Assembly (NCBI GenBank): GCA_035772405.1
Contig: JAYKKM010000250.1
Coordinates: 1,184,001-1,248,000 of the forward strand
Direction: 5' to 3'
DNA length: 64,000 bases
Source of the DNA: Chrysogorgia sp. JL179-B06
Taxonomy: Eukaryota; Cnidaria; Anthozoa; Scleralcyonacea; Chrysogorgiidae
This document shows, piece by piece, positions 51,391 to 63,792 of this stretch (position 1 is its first letter; each line of letters begins with the position of its first letter). A program made the translations under genes and the position numbers. Under the pieces are notes generated by a model. The model worked only from the letters and a program-made list of their open reading frames with translations. It did not search any database and was not told where the DNA came from.

Positions 51391-52458
51391 TTATTGCCTG
51401 TATAATTGTAGCCTCTGAGAAATTTGGTGCTGTTCCAATATAAGAGCAAATATTATTAAGAGAAAATATCAAATTATAAGAGCATTTGAAACTGCCTGAA
51501 TAATTATATTATTAATATTATCGCACGTCCTTCACTATAAATATTTTGTGATGTACCCATCAATAGATGTGTACAAAAGACTGTTGTTGGTGACTGACGT
51601 TTCGGCGGCCTAAGTGGTACCCGTCAATATTAACCCAGGGTGGGGGTGGGGACACTGATGGGATCTTGGCTCATTGACTTTTTTTGAGACAGGGGAATTT
51701 GATTTTTAAAAAGATCAAGGGATGCGATTTTTGACACGTAAAATAATTTTAATATTAACTATTTAATGACCAAGAGTGAGGTTGAAATAGCGCCAAGGTG
51801 AAATAGCGCCAAGGTTTGGTATTTATAAAGACCGAACAATCGAGGTTATAAGTAGCAGTCAATATGGCACTTTTTATTACAAAATAAATTTTGTATTTCT
51901 TGGTCTTCGGACTTAGCTTCCTTTAACTTTGTCAAAACACTGGAATAGCTTTATTTTCTGTCTTTTCTTTCTCGTCTGGATACTGAAATTTACTTTTAGA
52001 ATGTTATTGTTCATTGTCATTTATTTTCATCATTTTGTGGCAATAAATCTCACGACTTTTATCAACCACCTTGTGATTAATATAATACAGATCAAAATTG
52101 TTTTCTAACTAAAAGTATAAATTAACTATCAATAATACTGCAGCTTTATAAGCAAGCGATTTAAAATTCTGAATATCAGTATCGTATCCAATGCTGTTGT
52201 CCTGCATGGTCAAAGTATGCAGCATGATTGCACACCATACACATGAAGAACTGAAGTATGCGAAGTGGTATAAATTAAAAAGTGCAGGAATAATTGTTGA
52301 GAGATAATGCCTAGATATAATGCCTTGTGAAATATTTCAATTTCATGTATTCATGTTGTTTTACATTGTAGTTGAAAGATTGAAAATGTTGTCTATTAAA
52401 TTATATGCAAATAGTTTGAATAAATTATTGCTGTTTAGAATTCAGAATCTAGTACTTT
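51391..52458. other. No gene seen; DIRS-repeat scrap at 51573-51605
   Basis: GTTGGTGACTGACGTTTCGG at about 51580 matches the DIRS terminal repeat. The remainder shows no feature. Confidence 0.5.
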
Positions 52459-54402
52459 ATGAATATGGCGCCTAATATGGCTGCCACGGTAAACTGCTCT
52501 CGCATATTCTTAGTTTTTATGACGTTAGTCTTTATTAGTTCTAGAGTTTTATCATATGAATCGTTAGATATCTCGACTCCTCATCCGTATGATGCTACAA
52601 TTCGACGTCGAGACCTTATATATTGCTGTTTATTACGACCTGTTTGTGTTGATGTTAACATCGCTGGTCCGTGTGGATTTCAAAACACTCGTCGAGCAAG
52701 TGGAAAGTGGTCCAAGCATGGATATACTTCGCCTTCTTCTATACCTGGGCACGATCCTCCTATTAAAATAACTATTTATATGGACATCGCAGAAAATCCT
52801 GATCCTATCTGTGAAAAAGTAGATCATCTTGCAACAAAATTAAATCATCAAAGACCTAAATCTTACAGGGTTTTGTCTTTGCCCAATTTGCATAATGGTA
52901 ATGTTGACTTAGCTATTCTCGCTGCCAACTTCTTAGTATTCGACGATCTTGTGCTAACGCTGCAACATCTGGACTTCTGATTTCTCTGAAACGTGCTGGG
53001 AGTTTTAGTTTCCGTGTTAGGATAACTTGCCGGTATAATTCCTATTCGTATAACCATCGTCTTTCTGATCGACGGAATGCAAATACGGCAACAAAACCTG
53101 CGAACAATGGTAATGTTTTGGTTATCGAGTGCCAGCCTTTACAACGGGTTCCTAGTACGTCAAAACCAATGGTTTTCTCCCTGCTGAATGTGAGATCGGT
53201 TAAAAATAAATCGCTTCCTGTGAAAGATCTGATTGTCGATAATGATATAGATATTTTGGCATTAACGGAAACCTGGTTAAGTTCTGATGGAGGCGACGAC
53301 GCGATCATCCGTGAAATTTATCCTTCCGGATATATGTTTTATAATGTCCCTAGAAGTTTGAGAGGAGGCGGTCTAGCGATAGTTTACAAGAAAGTACTAC
53401 GATTTGATAGGAAGTTATCAATCAAGACGAAGTTCAAATCTTTTGAATATACAGACTTGATGATGAACCATTCTTCGAGCAGTTTGCATCTGGTAACAAT
53501 CTATCATCCCCCACCTAGCAAAAGCAACAAAAGTTCGGTTGCACTATTTTTTCAAGAATTTCCTAGGTTTCTCGAGGAACTGGTTACTACATCTGGATAT
53601 TTATTGATGGCTGGAGACTTTAACTTCCATGTGGAGGACATTTGTGATCGTACGGCACAGCGTTTTATGCACTTACTGGAGTCGTTTAACCTCGAACAAC
53701 ACATCTCGGAACCAACTCACAAGAACGGACATACACTGGACTTGATAATTACTAGAGCTGATGAAAGTGTTGCTAGCAACTTTAGTGTGTTTGATCCGAT
53801 GTTGTCAGATCATTCTGCTATTTCTTGCTTGTTGTCTCTTCCTAAAACTGCGTTTGAAAAAAGAGAAATTACTTTTAGGAAACTGAAGGCAATAGATACG
53901 TCTCAGCTTCGTCTTGACATTCAGAACTCTCCACTTTTTGATACAGAAAACCTGGACAACAACCTGTGCAGCCTTACTGATAAGTATAGCACTGTGCTGT
54001 CTGATTTTCTAGAACATCATGCCCCCCTTCAGAAACGGTTAGTCACTATTCGTCCATCTGCTCCATGGTATGACAATGCACTTAATAATCAGAAAAAGCT
54101 GCGGAGAAAGCTTGAGCATCGCTGGAGAAAGTCTAGATTGACTATTGATCGACAGCTATATCAAGAACAATGTGATGTTGTCAACAAGTGTGTTTATCAA
54201 GCAAAAATAGAATACTACTCGTGTCTGATTGATGAGAATACTAACAATCCAAAGCTATTCTTTTCCAGTGTTGATAAACTATTACATCGAAAGGTCTAGA
54301 AGAAGTTGCCATACTGTGATAACGACGAGAAGCTGGCGAATGATTTCAGTGATTTCTTTATTGACAAGATCTCCAAAATACAAATTGAACTGCAACTAAA
54401 AC
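52459..54402 (+). pseudogene. LINE-C, 5' half with AP endonuclease
   Basis: The first frame (52459-52980) starts with a hydrophobic, signal-like segment (RIFLVFMTLVFISSRVLS). At residues 109-116 it has DIAENPDP, a decayed 2A-like motif. After a frame change near 52940-53118, the endonuclease follows (53118-54299): FSLLNVRSVKNKSLPVKDL, DILALTETWL, RGGGLAIVYKK, AGDFNFHVED, NGHTLDLIITR and LSDHSAI. A stop at 54297 interrupts; KKLPYCDNDEKLANDF continues to 54402, where a hAT is inserted. It is related to LINE-B with moderate divergence. Confidence 0.82.
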
Positions 54403-54683
54403 CAGACCTTCCAACTCTCACGGTTTAAGGTCTCATATCACGGTCTCACGATTTAACCTCTAAATCTCACGGTTTTTCACAATAAATCAATAAAATGGCA
54501 GTCAATCAAAAACAACCCAAAATGAAATCAAACTTATGTGTTCAGTCTTACGTTATCACCGTTTTCATCTCAGTTTGATGATGATCAACTCGGTTTATAA
54601 ATTTTACGTATAGTGTAGCTTTTGTTGCTCCATACCGATACGCGTTATCTGGCTCATCGATAATCGACTTTCCGCGCGTGAGT

Positions 54684-57055
54684 TTGCGCGCGAATGGCCT
54701 GCGTAAAGCACTTCAGGCAATAAATCTCTCTACGCTTATAGGTAATGAGGACATTAACAATGAATGGCGAAGATGGAAAGATTCTTTCCTGGCCGCAGTC
54801 AAAGATTACGTCCCAACTAAAAAACTGAAGGGGCGTAACCCTCTTCCTTGGATCGATTTGATTAAGAAAAAAGAAACAGTTCGACAGAAACTAAAGAAGT
54901 CCCCAATAAGCCTAAGAGAGAGGTCAAGTCACTTCGCACTGAAGTAAAACGGCTAAGAGAAAATCGAGGGAAATTCTTTGTCTCACTTTCATCCGACTTG
55001 AAGTGCAATCCGAAGCGCTTCTGGTCAATACTGAAACAAAAGTCAAAGACCCGTGATGTACCAGATATTATCTCTATGGCAACCGCTGTTAGCGAATCCG
55101 CTGAACCTACAAGGATTTCCGCAGACAACCCTTTGTCTATTGCCAACCTATTTAACCAATATTTTGCATCTGTTTTTACCACCGACTGTCCACCCTGTGA
55201 CTCTACCACCGTACGTGAAGTTGATGAAGTTCCTGTTATGTCAGATATTACACTATTAGAGAGTGATGTCCGGTCTATTCTCCAATTGCTCGACGTCACA
55301 AAGGCTACTGGACCAGATGAAATCCCTGGTAGACTTCTGAAATAAACTGCCGTAGTTATAGCACCATCTCTATGTTCCCTGTTCAACAAGTCGCTCAACA
55401 CAGGATTAATACCCGATGAGTGGAAGCTGGCAAACGTGGTTCCATTGTACAAAAAAGGCGATAACGAGCATTCCGAGAATTATAGACCAATCTCACTACT
55501 ATCTATAGTATCTAAGACTTTGGAACGGTGTGTCTTAAAACAACATCAAGAGCCACCTTCATGACATAGTTCACAGCTGCCAGCACGGCTTCCTTGCAGG
55601 TAAATCATGTGTGACTAACCTATTAGAAACTTTGGACTATATTGGTTCTGTCCTGGATACGAGTGGTCAATTGGATGTCATCTACCTTGATATGAGCAAA
55701 GTGTTTGACAAGGTCAGTCACGAGTTGCTCCTTCAAAAATTGCAGGAGATGGATTTAGAGGGCAACTACTTCAATGGTTCAGATCGTATCTAACAGGTCG
55801 TCGACAACGGGTCACCATACTGGGTGCTACTTCTGTCACGCTATCCGTCACATCTGGCGTACCGCAGGGATCCATTCTCGGCCCAGCGTTATTCCTGCTG
55901 TTTGTGAATAACCTTCCCGATGCTGTAAAGTCAAGTAGTATATCAATGTTCGCTGACGATACTAAGATACTCAAGACGATTAAATCGGCTACTGACGCAA
56001 ACTTACTCCAACAGGATTTGTATAACTTGGAGTCTTGGTCTGCAGATTCTGGTCTTCTTTTTAATAAAAGTAAATGCTTGTCGCAGTCCATCACGTGCAA
56101 GACAAAGCCGGTGCTCACCAAGTACAGGTTAAACGATTCTGATCTGAAGTCAACAAGATGTGAGCGAGACCTAGGTGTCTGGGTTTCCGCAGACCTCACA
56201 TGGACAAAACAGGTCTTAGCTCAGTCCGCCCGAGCCAACAAAATACATATCAAGCGCAATACGCGGCACATTCGAAATATCGCTGCTAGGAAATTAATCT
56301 ACATTACGTTGGTGCGCTCCTGCTTAGCATATGCTACCCAGATCTGGTCGCCACAGTCCATAGAGTTAATTACTAGCCTGGAAAGAATTCAAAGGCGTGC
56401 AACCAAGTATATTCTCCACCTACCATTTCGGTGCTCAGCACGTTATTCCGCCAGGATACAATCAGTCAGTCTATTACCAATTTGTTATTGGCACGAGTTT
56501 TTAGACATGGTATTTTTTTTCAAAATGGTTAACGGCTTGGTAACCGTAAACCAGTCTGTTTTACCTCGCGTCAACTGTCCTACAAGGCTCACCAGGTCTT
56601 CTAGTAATCCGGATATTACAACCTATATTCCTCCAAAGTGCAAGTCCTCCACTTACCAACGATCTTTCACTGTAAGGTCAATAAGAATATGGAACACCCT
56701 AGCTGCAGTATTGAACCTTAACATGGCGAACTTAAGCTCATTTAAAACTGTAATGTTCAATTATTACCTCAGAGCTTTGCAAGTTAACTGTGAACCAGAA
56801 GACCCTAGAACCTTTAAGACTGTTTGTTTAAAGTGCAATGTTTCTCGTAGCCTTAATCTACCCATAACATGTTGCTACTGATTTGTCATTAGTTTTTAGC
56901 GTTAATGGGCCTGCAGTAATTGGCTTAATGCTGTTGCGGTTTTCACCCTGCCTTTGTCTTAGTTACTGTAGTATCTACTCAGTCCTGTATATTTATTTGT
57001 TAGTAATGTGTATTGGTCTTGTAATCTTTTGGCGAAGCTAATAAATTTAAAAATA
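54684..57055 (+). pseudogene. LINE-D, 5'-truncated, inside hAT-B
   Basis: The coding remnant runs in several frames: DYVPTKKLKGRNPLPWIDL, LKCNPKRFWSILKQKSKTR, ATGPDEIPGRLLK (then a stop), NYRPISLLSIVSKTLERC, DVIYLDMSKVFDKVSH (motif A), SGVPQGSILGPALFLLFVNN, SISMFADDTKILK (FADD box) and LGVWVSADLTWTKQV. The final 325 codons (55904-56881) are open. This RT is of a different LINE family from LINE-B and LINE-C, closer to jockey-like proteins in its KxTGPDxIP and FADD motifs. It ends in an A/T-rich tail before the hAT start codon. Confidence 0.75.
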
Positions 57056-57094
57056 ATAAATTTTAAATGTGTGATAGCATGGCACGTGCTCAAG

Positions 57095-59219
57095 ATGGCG
57101 GAACGAAGCAATGACAGCAGTGATGCGGAAAGTGAGCAGTTTGAAGTAGAACTAGAAGACGCTGCTGTTCCTAGTCCTAAAAGGAAAAAAACGACACATG
57201 TCGGCGCTGCCAAGTACCGTTCAAAGTTTAAGAGTGAGTGGGGGTAAGAGTATTTATCCTGTGAAAGCTGCAAAGAATGATCTGTGTTCCTTCCATTGTA
57301 TTCCCTGCATCCCTGCATGAAGAATATCAAGTGTGACCACCAGGGAATTACAGACGTGAAAAATCATTGTGGCACAGTCACACAGTTTCTCAGCTATTTC
57401 AATCCCAAGAGCCAAAAGATGCAGGTACTAGAGCAGAAGTTATTGTGACTAATTTTCTGATTCAACATAATTTGCCTCTTGCAACTTCAGACCACCTGGG
57501 ACCACTCTTTAGATCGGCTTTCCCTGATAGTGACATTGCGAAGAAATATTCTTGCGGACGCACAAAGACTTGTGCCATTGTTAACAAAGCTATGGGTCCA
57601 CACTGTTATGAGTATGTTGTGCAACATTGTCTGCAACATCCATTTAGTTTGGGCATTGATGGTTCAAGTGACACTGATGTAGAAAAGATGAACCCTATGA
57701 CTGTGAGGATTTTTGACATAAAGAGATCTAAAACAGTTACAACTCAATTTTACGACATGTGTGTGACAAGTGGTCGAGACACTTCAAAAGCAGAGCAACT
57801 TTTTGAGGTGGTTCAGACAAAGATGGCATGGAGTCAAGCTGTGAGCTTGTCAGTTGATAACACCAATTCAATGATTGGTGCCAACAATTGATTTGCATCA
57901 CGCTGCAAAGCCAAAAATCCAGATATTTATGTGCTTGGATGCCCCTGTCATTTGGCTCATATTGCTGCAAGCAATGCAAATGATGCTTTCACAGAGGTGG
58001 CAGGAATTAATGTGGAGGACTTGCTAATTGATTTGTACTACTGGTTCGACAAGAGTACCAAGAGGAAAGGAGTACTTGTTGAATACATGGAGTTCTGTGA
58101 CCAAGAGTATGGAAAAATTTTAAAGCATTCGTCCACAAGATGGTTATCACTTGAGCGGTGTGTCGAGCGTGCAATTAAAAAGTATGTTGGGCTCAAGTCA
58201 TATTTCCTCAGTGAGAACTTTGCTGATGCAAGGTTCCAAAGGCTACACAAAGCCTTTGAAAACCCAGTTACTGAAATGGTTCTGTTTTTTTCATCATGCC
58301 ATCCCTCTCTTCACAAGCTTCAACAAGTTATTGCAGTCAGATGAGCCATGCATTCACATTGTCCATGATTCTGTAGTTAAACTGGGCGCATCATTAAGGC
58401 CAACATCATGAAGGAGTCAACACTTACTGGTATTAATCTGGAGGATCAGTCAATATATATACCAGTACAATCAATTCACCTTGGTGGCATGATAAAGTTT
58501 AATCTGCGGAAACTGTTAAATGAAGGGGACATTACTGAAAGAACATATAATGAATGACCTCTTTGTAGCAGCACAAGCCTATTTCAAAGCAGCTCTAGGC
58601 TATGTCCTTAAGAAGTTTCCTTTGACAGATGAAGTACTTAAGCATGCTAAGTGGATCAACGTACAAAACCGCAGTGAGGCAAAGTGGGAGAGTGTTGAGT
58701 TTTTCTGGACAAAGTTCAAATCGGTTTCCAATCTTGGAGACCGTGACACTGACATACAGATATATGCAATGTATGATGAATTCTGTGATTATCAAACATT
58801 GACAGATGATGACATTGGTGAGAAGGCCTGGAGTGAGGCTAAAGTCGTTGATGGCTTAGTTGATGGACAAGAGATATTCCATCACAGGGTAGATGTGCTT
58901 TGGTGGTACATCTCCGACATGGTTGTTCCAGGTTGTTCCAAGAAGCGCTTCTGTAACCTCGCAAAGGTGGCAGAACCTGTTCTCATTCTGCACCACAGCA
59001 ATGCTGGAGAAGAGAGATTGTTCAGCATGGTTAGAAAGAGAACAAGACCGACAGCAGGTCTTCAATGAAACTTGATGGTACACTTTCCAATTTAATGTCA
59101 ATGAAGCTCCATTACCCTGAGATGACAACACCTTGTCACAAGTGGAATCCAGAGGAGGAACTACCTAAAAACTCTAAAAAGGCAACCAGAGTATACAATC
59201 TTAAACACAAAAATAAGTA
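57095..59219 (+). pseudogene. hAT-B transposase remnant
   Basis: Starts MAERSNDSSDAESEQFEVEL and AAKYRSKFKSEWG, then in shifted frames CDHQGITDVKNH, SDHLGPLFRSAFPDSDIAKK, PFSLGIDGSSDTDVEKMNPM (first Asp region), LSVDNTNSMIGANN (second region), GCPCHLAHIAASNAND, LKHSSTRWLSLERCVERAIK and AEPVLILHHSNAGEERLFSM, the dimerisation motif. At least four stops or shifts are seen (57244, 57891, 58344, 59066). This type with CEHQGxxDVxxH and HSNAxxERxFSxV is a distinct hAT subgroup. Confidence 0.75.
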
Positions 59220-59534
59220 GGACCACCTAAGGAACTTGTTTGTCTTGTTACAGTTTGTTGTAATCAATATAGTATATGGTTATTCGTTAATCAGTCGACA
59301 GTGACACTTAAATAATTTCCTGACATTGTTTGCATCTGTTTAGTTATATTTAGCATCTGTTTAGCTAAAGAAGCACTTACTATGGCAGTTTGAACCTTTC
59401 TAGTATTGTTAGTGTTGACGTTTCCTTGTTTTCAAAAAATTTGAAAATCTCAAGGTTTGGGACCCAAATCTCAAGGTTTTTTGAAGTAAATTTTTGGGAT
59501 CTCCAGGTTTGGGGCTTTCACAGGTTGGAAGGTC

Positions 59535-60129
59535 TTTAAAACGGTCTACGGCAAGCGTGTCCCCCCATCAAATAGATAGCTCAAGTTGTACGCTTCAACT
59601 GAGGGAATTTCAACAAATTAGTATTGAAGAATTTACACTGATTATTCGTCGCTCTTGTATAAAATCCTGTGAACTTGATCCATTCCCTGCTCCTCTTCTC
59701 AAGGACTGTCTGGACCTGTTGCTTCCTGTGATTTGCCGTATTGTAACAAGGCCTTGTCACAGATGCTATGAAAGAGGCACTTTTGCAGCCACTACTCAAG
59801 AAGATGTCACTCGATCATGAGGTATTCGGTAACTTTCGTCCAATTTCTAACTTACCGTTTGTTTCAAAGTCGTGCGAAAGAGCAGTTGCTTCTCAGGTCC
59901 AAGATCATCTTTGTGCCAATAACCTTGAGGAGCCGTTTCAATCGGCGCATAAAACGGGACACAGTACCGAATCCGCATTTATCAGGGTGCAGAACGATGT
60001 TCTCCGAACCATTGACGACAAGGGTTGCGTCATTTTACTATTATTGGATATGTCCGCCGCTTTTGATACCGTCGATCATTGTATCCTGCTTTCCAGATTA
60101 AGGGATCAATTCGGATTGGAGGGTACAGT
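59535..60129 (+). pseudogene. LINE-C, RT part
   Basis: Resumes after hAT-B with FQQISIEEFTLIIRRSCIKS and CELDPFPAPLLKDCLDLLLP, changes frame near 59755, then NFRPISNLPFVSKSCERAV and LLLLDMSAAFDTVDHCILLS (motif A). The protein ends abruptly at 60129, where a CAGGGGCG hAT end begins. The YADD box is not in the window and may lie beyond the hAT. Confidence 0.8.
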
Positions 60130-60497
60130 CAGGGGCGCACATTTGATAAAATTTAAGGGGGGTTTGGACCGATCCGGGACCGACTTTTGATTTACCTGGC
60201 TACAATGAAAAGACTTTTAAAATTGTTTATTGAAAATTGATATTTAATGCGTTTCGAATTGACAAAATATACAATTTTGCAAGATATAACTTTATACGAT
60301 TAACAATTAGGAAATCTTAGATCAAGCAGTTCCAAAGGCAATGTTCGGATGTTCCATTTGAACAGTTATTATAAATGCTATTATTATTACCACTAATGCT
60401 ATTGTTATTACAGTAGTTAAGTGGCTCGTGGCTTTGAAGATCTGTACACATAACAATGATAGCATATCGATAATCGATTGTTAATGTAGTTCTACAC

Positions 60498-60761
60498 TTA
60501 TACACTAATAATACGCCGATTCTTGGGGAGTTTTGCCCAGCGATCAACTATTACGTTCAGATCAATTGAATCAGTTAAATCTTTTTCTGACCCTAAAGTC
60601 ATGAAATCCTTAAGCCTGTCCTGATTCATCACTGAGCGCATAACTGTCTTGATCAATTTCAGCTTAGAGAAGCTTCGCTCACTCGACGCCGATGTAATAG
60701 GTGCAGTTAAAATCAGGCGATAGCATCTGTTTGTTAGAGGAAATATGCTTTCAAATTTCAT
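60498..60761 (-). pseudogene. hAT-C transposase, dimerisation domain
   Basis: Reads FPLTNRCYRLILTAPITSAS and SERSFSKLKLIKTVMRSVMN, the classical C-terminal hAT motif with the catalytic Glu, then RLKDFMTLGSEKDL and the end FNRRIISV-like. The C-terminus is intact; upstream residues to 61029 are in other frames. Confidence 0.75.
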
Positions 60762-61028
60762 AGCTAGACGTGCTGCTTATGCGATTGTTTCAATTTCCAG
60801 CTTGTTCTCTCGACAATGATTTCTAAACAATGTCAGTTCAGCACATAAGACGTCGTTGTCAGGTTGTAGTGAACGTGGAAGCATCTTTACGAGAGAGTCA
60901 ACGTCTTCTTCTTTGGGATCATTGTCGAATGGAGGAAGAAGAAGGTTAATTGCCGGGGCAAGAATATCACATGCCGCTTCAACGTTGTCGGTAAGGGCTT
61001 GTGTTTGTACGTCGAGGACTTGGATGAA

Positions 61029-61763
61029 TTATTTTCTGTAGAAATCCTCGAGGGTAAGGTTTGTTGCCGTTTCTGGTCTTTCGTCCACTCTTCTTGTTGG
61101 ACGTCTGTGACGATGATGTCGCTGGTATTCGCCATTAGCATCGACTCCATGGCGTTCAGAAAATTCTACAGCGGCAGTAATCAGGTTGTTTAAGTTTTGT
61201 TCATCATCACGTAAGTAGCGCAGTGTGGAAATGGTTACTTTAGCAGATTCTAGAGTGTCAACAATGTTGATATTGACACTCTGAACTTGCTTTGTCAATA
61301 TTTTTGTTTTTATCATCACACTCTTCATAAACATAACCATGACAATAAATTGAAAAGATCTTACTCTTGCCAGAAGATTTTCCGCCTTTGCTTTCGTTTT
61401 GTTGTCGTCAGAATCTTCTAATTCTTCCAGCCCTTGGGTTATTTCATCAAAACTTGACCAAACAGCTCTTATTGAATCTGCACGGGCACTCCAACGTGTT
61501 GCAGATAAATTTCTCAACTCCAATGCCCCACCACTATCGTTTTCCTTCACTTTGTCACAAAATACGCTGTATCTCTTTGTACTGGAAGTAAAGAAGACAA
61601 ACAGCTCTTGAAGGATTTCAAACATTTTGCACACAGCAACACTCGCTTCACAGCTATGCTCCACAGTGGTATTGAACCGATGGGCTAGACATGGAAAGTA
61701 AGGAACTTCTCTCCCAAGATGCTCTTTCATCTTTGCCTGACAGCCCTTGAAGACCCCAGACAT
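61029..61763 (-). pseudogene. hAT-C transposase, core
   Basis: Reads MSGVFKGCQAKMKEHLGREV, FPCLAHRFNTTVEHSCEASV, LRNLSATRWSARADSIRAVW (TRW block) and an insertion-domain region. Upstream in the same frame is VFQSYDYTSSMSG. A frame change near 61080 leads to HRHRRPTRRVDERP, which does not look like the family, so the frame is lost there. Confidence 0.75.
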
Positions 61764-61822
61764 GGACGAAGTATAATCATATGACTGGAAAACCGTGTTA
61801 TCTGTATCAATGGATTTTTCAT

Positions 61823-62824
61823 TCAGAGAAGAAAGAATTCCTTGAGCATGGCCTTCTCCGGTCTTGTCATGGATCTCCTTGATACCAACGAGGCGTTCTT
61901 GGGGATTCCCATCTTTATCAACAGGGAGACATCAGGCGTTGTATCAGCGATAACAGAGAACATTTTAGCATCGTGGATTTGAGCAACGACTCTGTTTGAA
62001 ACATCTTCTGCCAGCAAGGTTAGAAACTCGTTTTGCGATCTGGAGCTGAGACAATCGACTTTGTGTGGGCGCGTTGGAGCGTCATCCAACCATCTCTGGA
62101 GTGCAGGGGAGTGCCTGGCCACCAAAGCAACAACTTGTCGGAAATTCCCATTGCCCTCTTTTTCAGAAGAAGATCCACGGAACGATATTGCTTGGCGTGC
62201 AAGAGTTCTTGTCATGTCCAACAATGCTTTTATGGCTTCACGGTTGCACTGGGTTTCAGCCTCCTCTTCAATCAGTGCATTTCTGTGATCTTTATCAAGT
62301 AAGACGTCGACGTGGGCAGATTTATTCTGGAAGGCAAGCAGTGCTCTAAGAGCGTCTCGATGGATTGAGCTGGTAAAATGGGTAGCCAATTTTCCTGGTG
62401 TACTTTTTCCACGGCTTTTCATTTTGTGCCAAGCTTGAACGCTGTTCAATGCCCACGCAGCGAAGGATTCATCAGCCTTGCGATAGCCAGGCAGAGGTGG
62501 AAATAACTGGCATACAAAGCAAAAAGCAGCATCTTTGCTGATAGAGTACTCTAGATGTGGATACGTGTTGAACCATTCTGAGGAAAATTGACAGTGTTTT
62601 GGAGGAGGAATGTCACGGTTTCTGGGATATCTCGTAAGTTTTGGCTGAAACGGACCTTGTTCAATCATGTATAGTCTGTCTTCGTCGGTTAATATTTTCC
62701 TTATCAACAGGGATAAATTCAGTAGACGAGAATACAGGAACATGATCTTGCTGAGATTTGATGTTCGCAAGTGCTTGGTTGGTATCGGATAACAGGGATG
62801 ATGACAAACTGTTAAGACGTTCAA
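61823..62824 (-). pseudogene. hAT-C transposase, TTF finger and first catalytic block
   Basis: From about 62700 it reads LTDEDRLYMIEQGPFQPKLT, EWFNTYPHLEYSISKDAAFC and FVCQLFPP (TTF finger), ISFRGSSSEKEGNGNFRQVV, then DAKMFSVIADTTPDVS with the first catalytic Asp. After this a small deletion or shift at about 61925 breaks the frame; DKDGNPQERLVGIKEIHDKT continues in another. Confidence 0.78.
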
Positions 62825-63119
62825 CTACGTCGAGAAGCTCTCCTAGCAGATTTTCTGGCTGGGGTACATCTAATTTTCCCACTTTGGAGATTAATTCTTG
62901 GCACTCCATCAAGTTACAACAAAGATGACTAAGCCTTCCAAAGCATTCGATCCATGTGACGGCTTTCGCCTCTGTATTAACCGTTTCAGACACTTCAGAA
63001 TTTTCATTAGCATCATTGGAACCAAATTCATCACTGGAACCAAATTCATCACTGGAGCCAAATTCATTGTTGGAAACAAGTTCCTTGTCTGAAGCCGAAA
63101 CTTCAATATCTGCCTGCAA
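62661..63119 (-). pseudogene. hAT-C transposase, N-terminal region
   Basis: Contains three copies of a six-residue unit, SSDEFG, from an 18-bp tandem repeat at about 63019-63075. An amphipathic helix region follows (ECFGRLSHLCCNLMECQELI, LLDVVERLNSLSSSLLSDTN). It ends STEFIPVDKE, where a 1-nt shift near 62700 leads to the TTF part. A further acidic, exon-like frame lies at 63365-63670 (DTSSSLQIEPFPDASSPLPN). Confidence 0.6.
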
Positions 63120-63717
63120 AAGAACAATATGTTCACGTTATTTTCCTATCTAAAACTTGCGCTATTGGTGTTTGTTAATTGTTATATATTAAAGACAGCA
63201 TGATAGACTTGAATACTTCCTCTAACTCCAAATTGTCAATGTCAATGGTGGTAGTGGTACTAAGGACAAACGTGTTTTCTCTTCGGATACGTTTCCCAGG
63301 TGATTCAACTAATTATTCTTCGTCTTTCCACAATGATCTTTTACACATTGAATCCTGCAAAGTTTTAATAACTGAGCTGTATAGAATACAATTTAGCAAA
63401 ATTTAAAATGGCCAACTTGACATTCATCAAGTTGGCAATGAATGTAATACCCACCATGCTCACGGTATTAGGTGAATAATTTGTGTCATCAGGTGCATCA
63501 AGGTTATGACAGCTGGCTGAAACGTCTGTAACAGGTTCACTGAGAGATTTCTCCATTTGACTAAAAGCATTTGGCAAGGGACTTGACGCATCGGGAAACG
63601 GTTCTATTTGTAAGGAACTTGACGTATCAGCAATTTTAATTTGTTTTGTCTGTTCAAACAAAAAAGGCACGATGTTATGTTATATTGTCTATTCTCTTAT
63701 TGATATATATTAAATAC

Positions 63718-63792
63718 TATATGTTGAATTGACAAATAAAATTAAAAGAATACATTGTATTCTTTAATTTTATTCGTCAATTCAACATATAT
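63718..63792. repeat. Hairpin, about 35-bp arms
   Basis: ATATGTTGAATTGAC ... AAGAATACA pairs with TGTATTCTT ... GTCAATTCAACATAT around a very short loop, with one or two bulges. No TTAA or other duplication is evident. Confidence 0.75.

Larger units (their letters stand above)
54403..59534 (+). mobile_element. hAT-B inserted in LINE-C
   Basis: The left end CAGACCTTCCAACTC matches the right end GTTGGAAGGTC. Joining the flanks rebuilds the LINE frame approximately, and the target duplication is imperfect (ACTAAAAC and TTTAAAAC). Both ends carry repeats of TCTCACGGTTT or CTCAAGGTTTGGG type. A hAT transposase remnant lies at 57095-59219, and another LINE fills 54684-57055. Confidence 0.72.
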
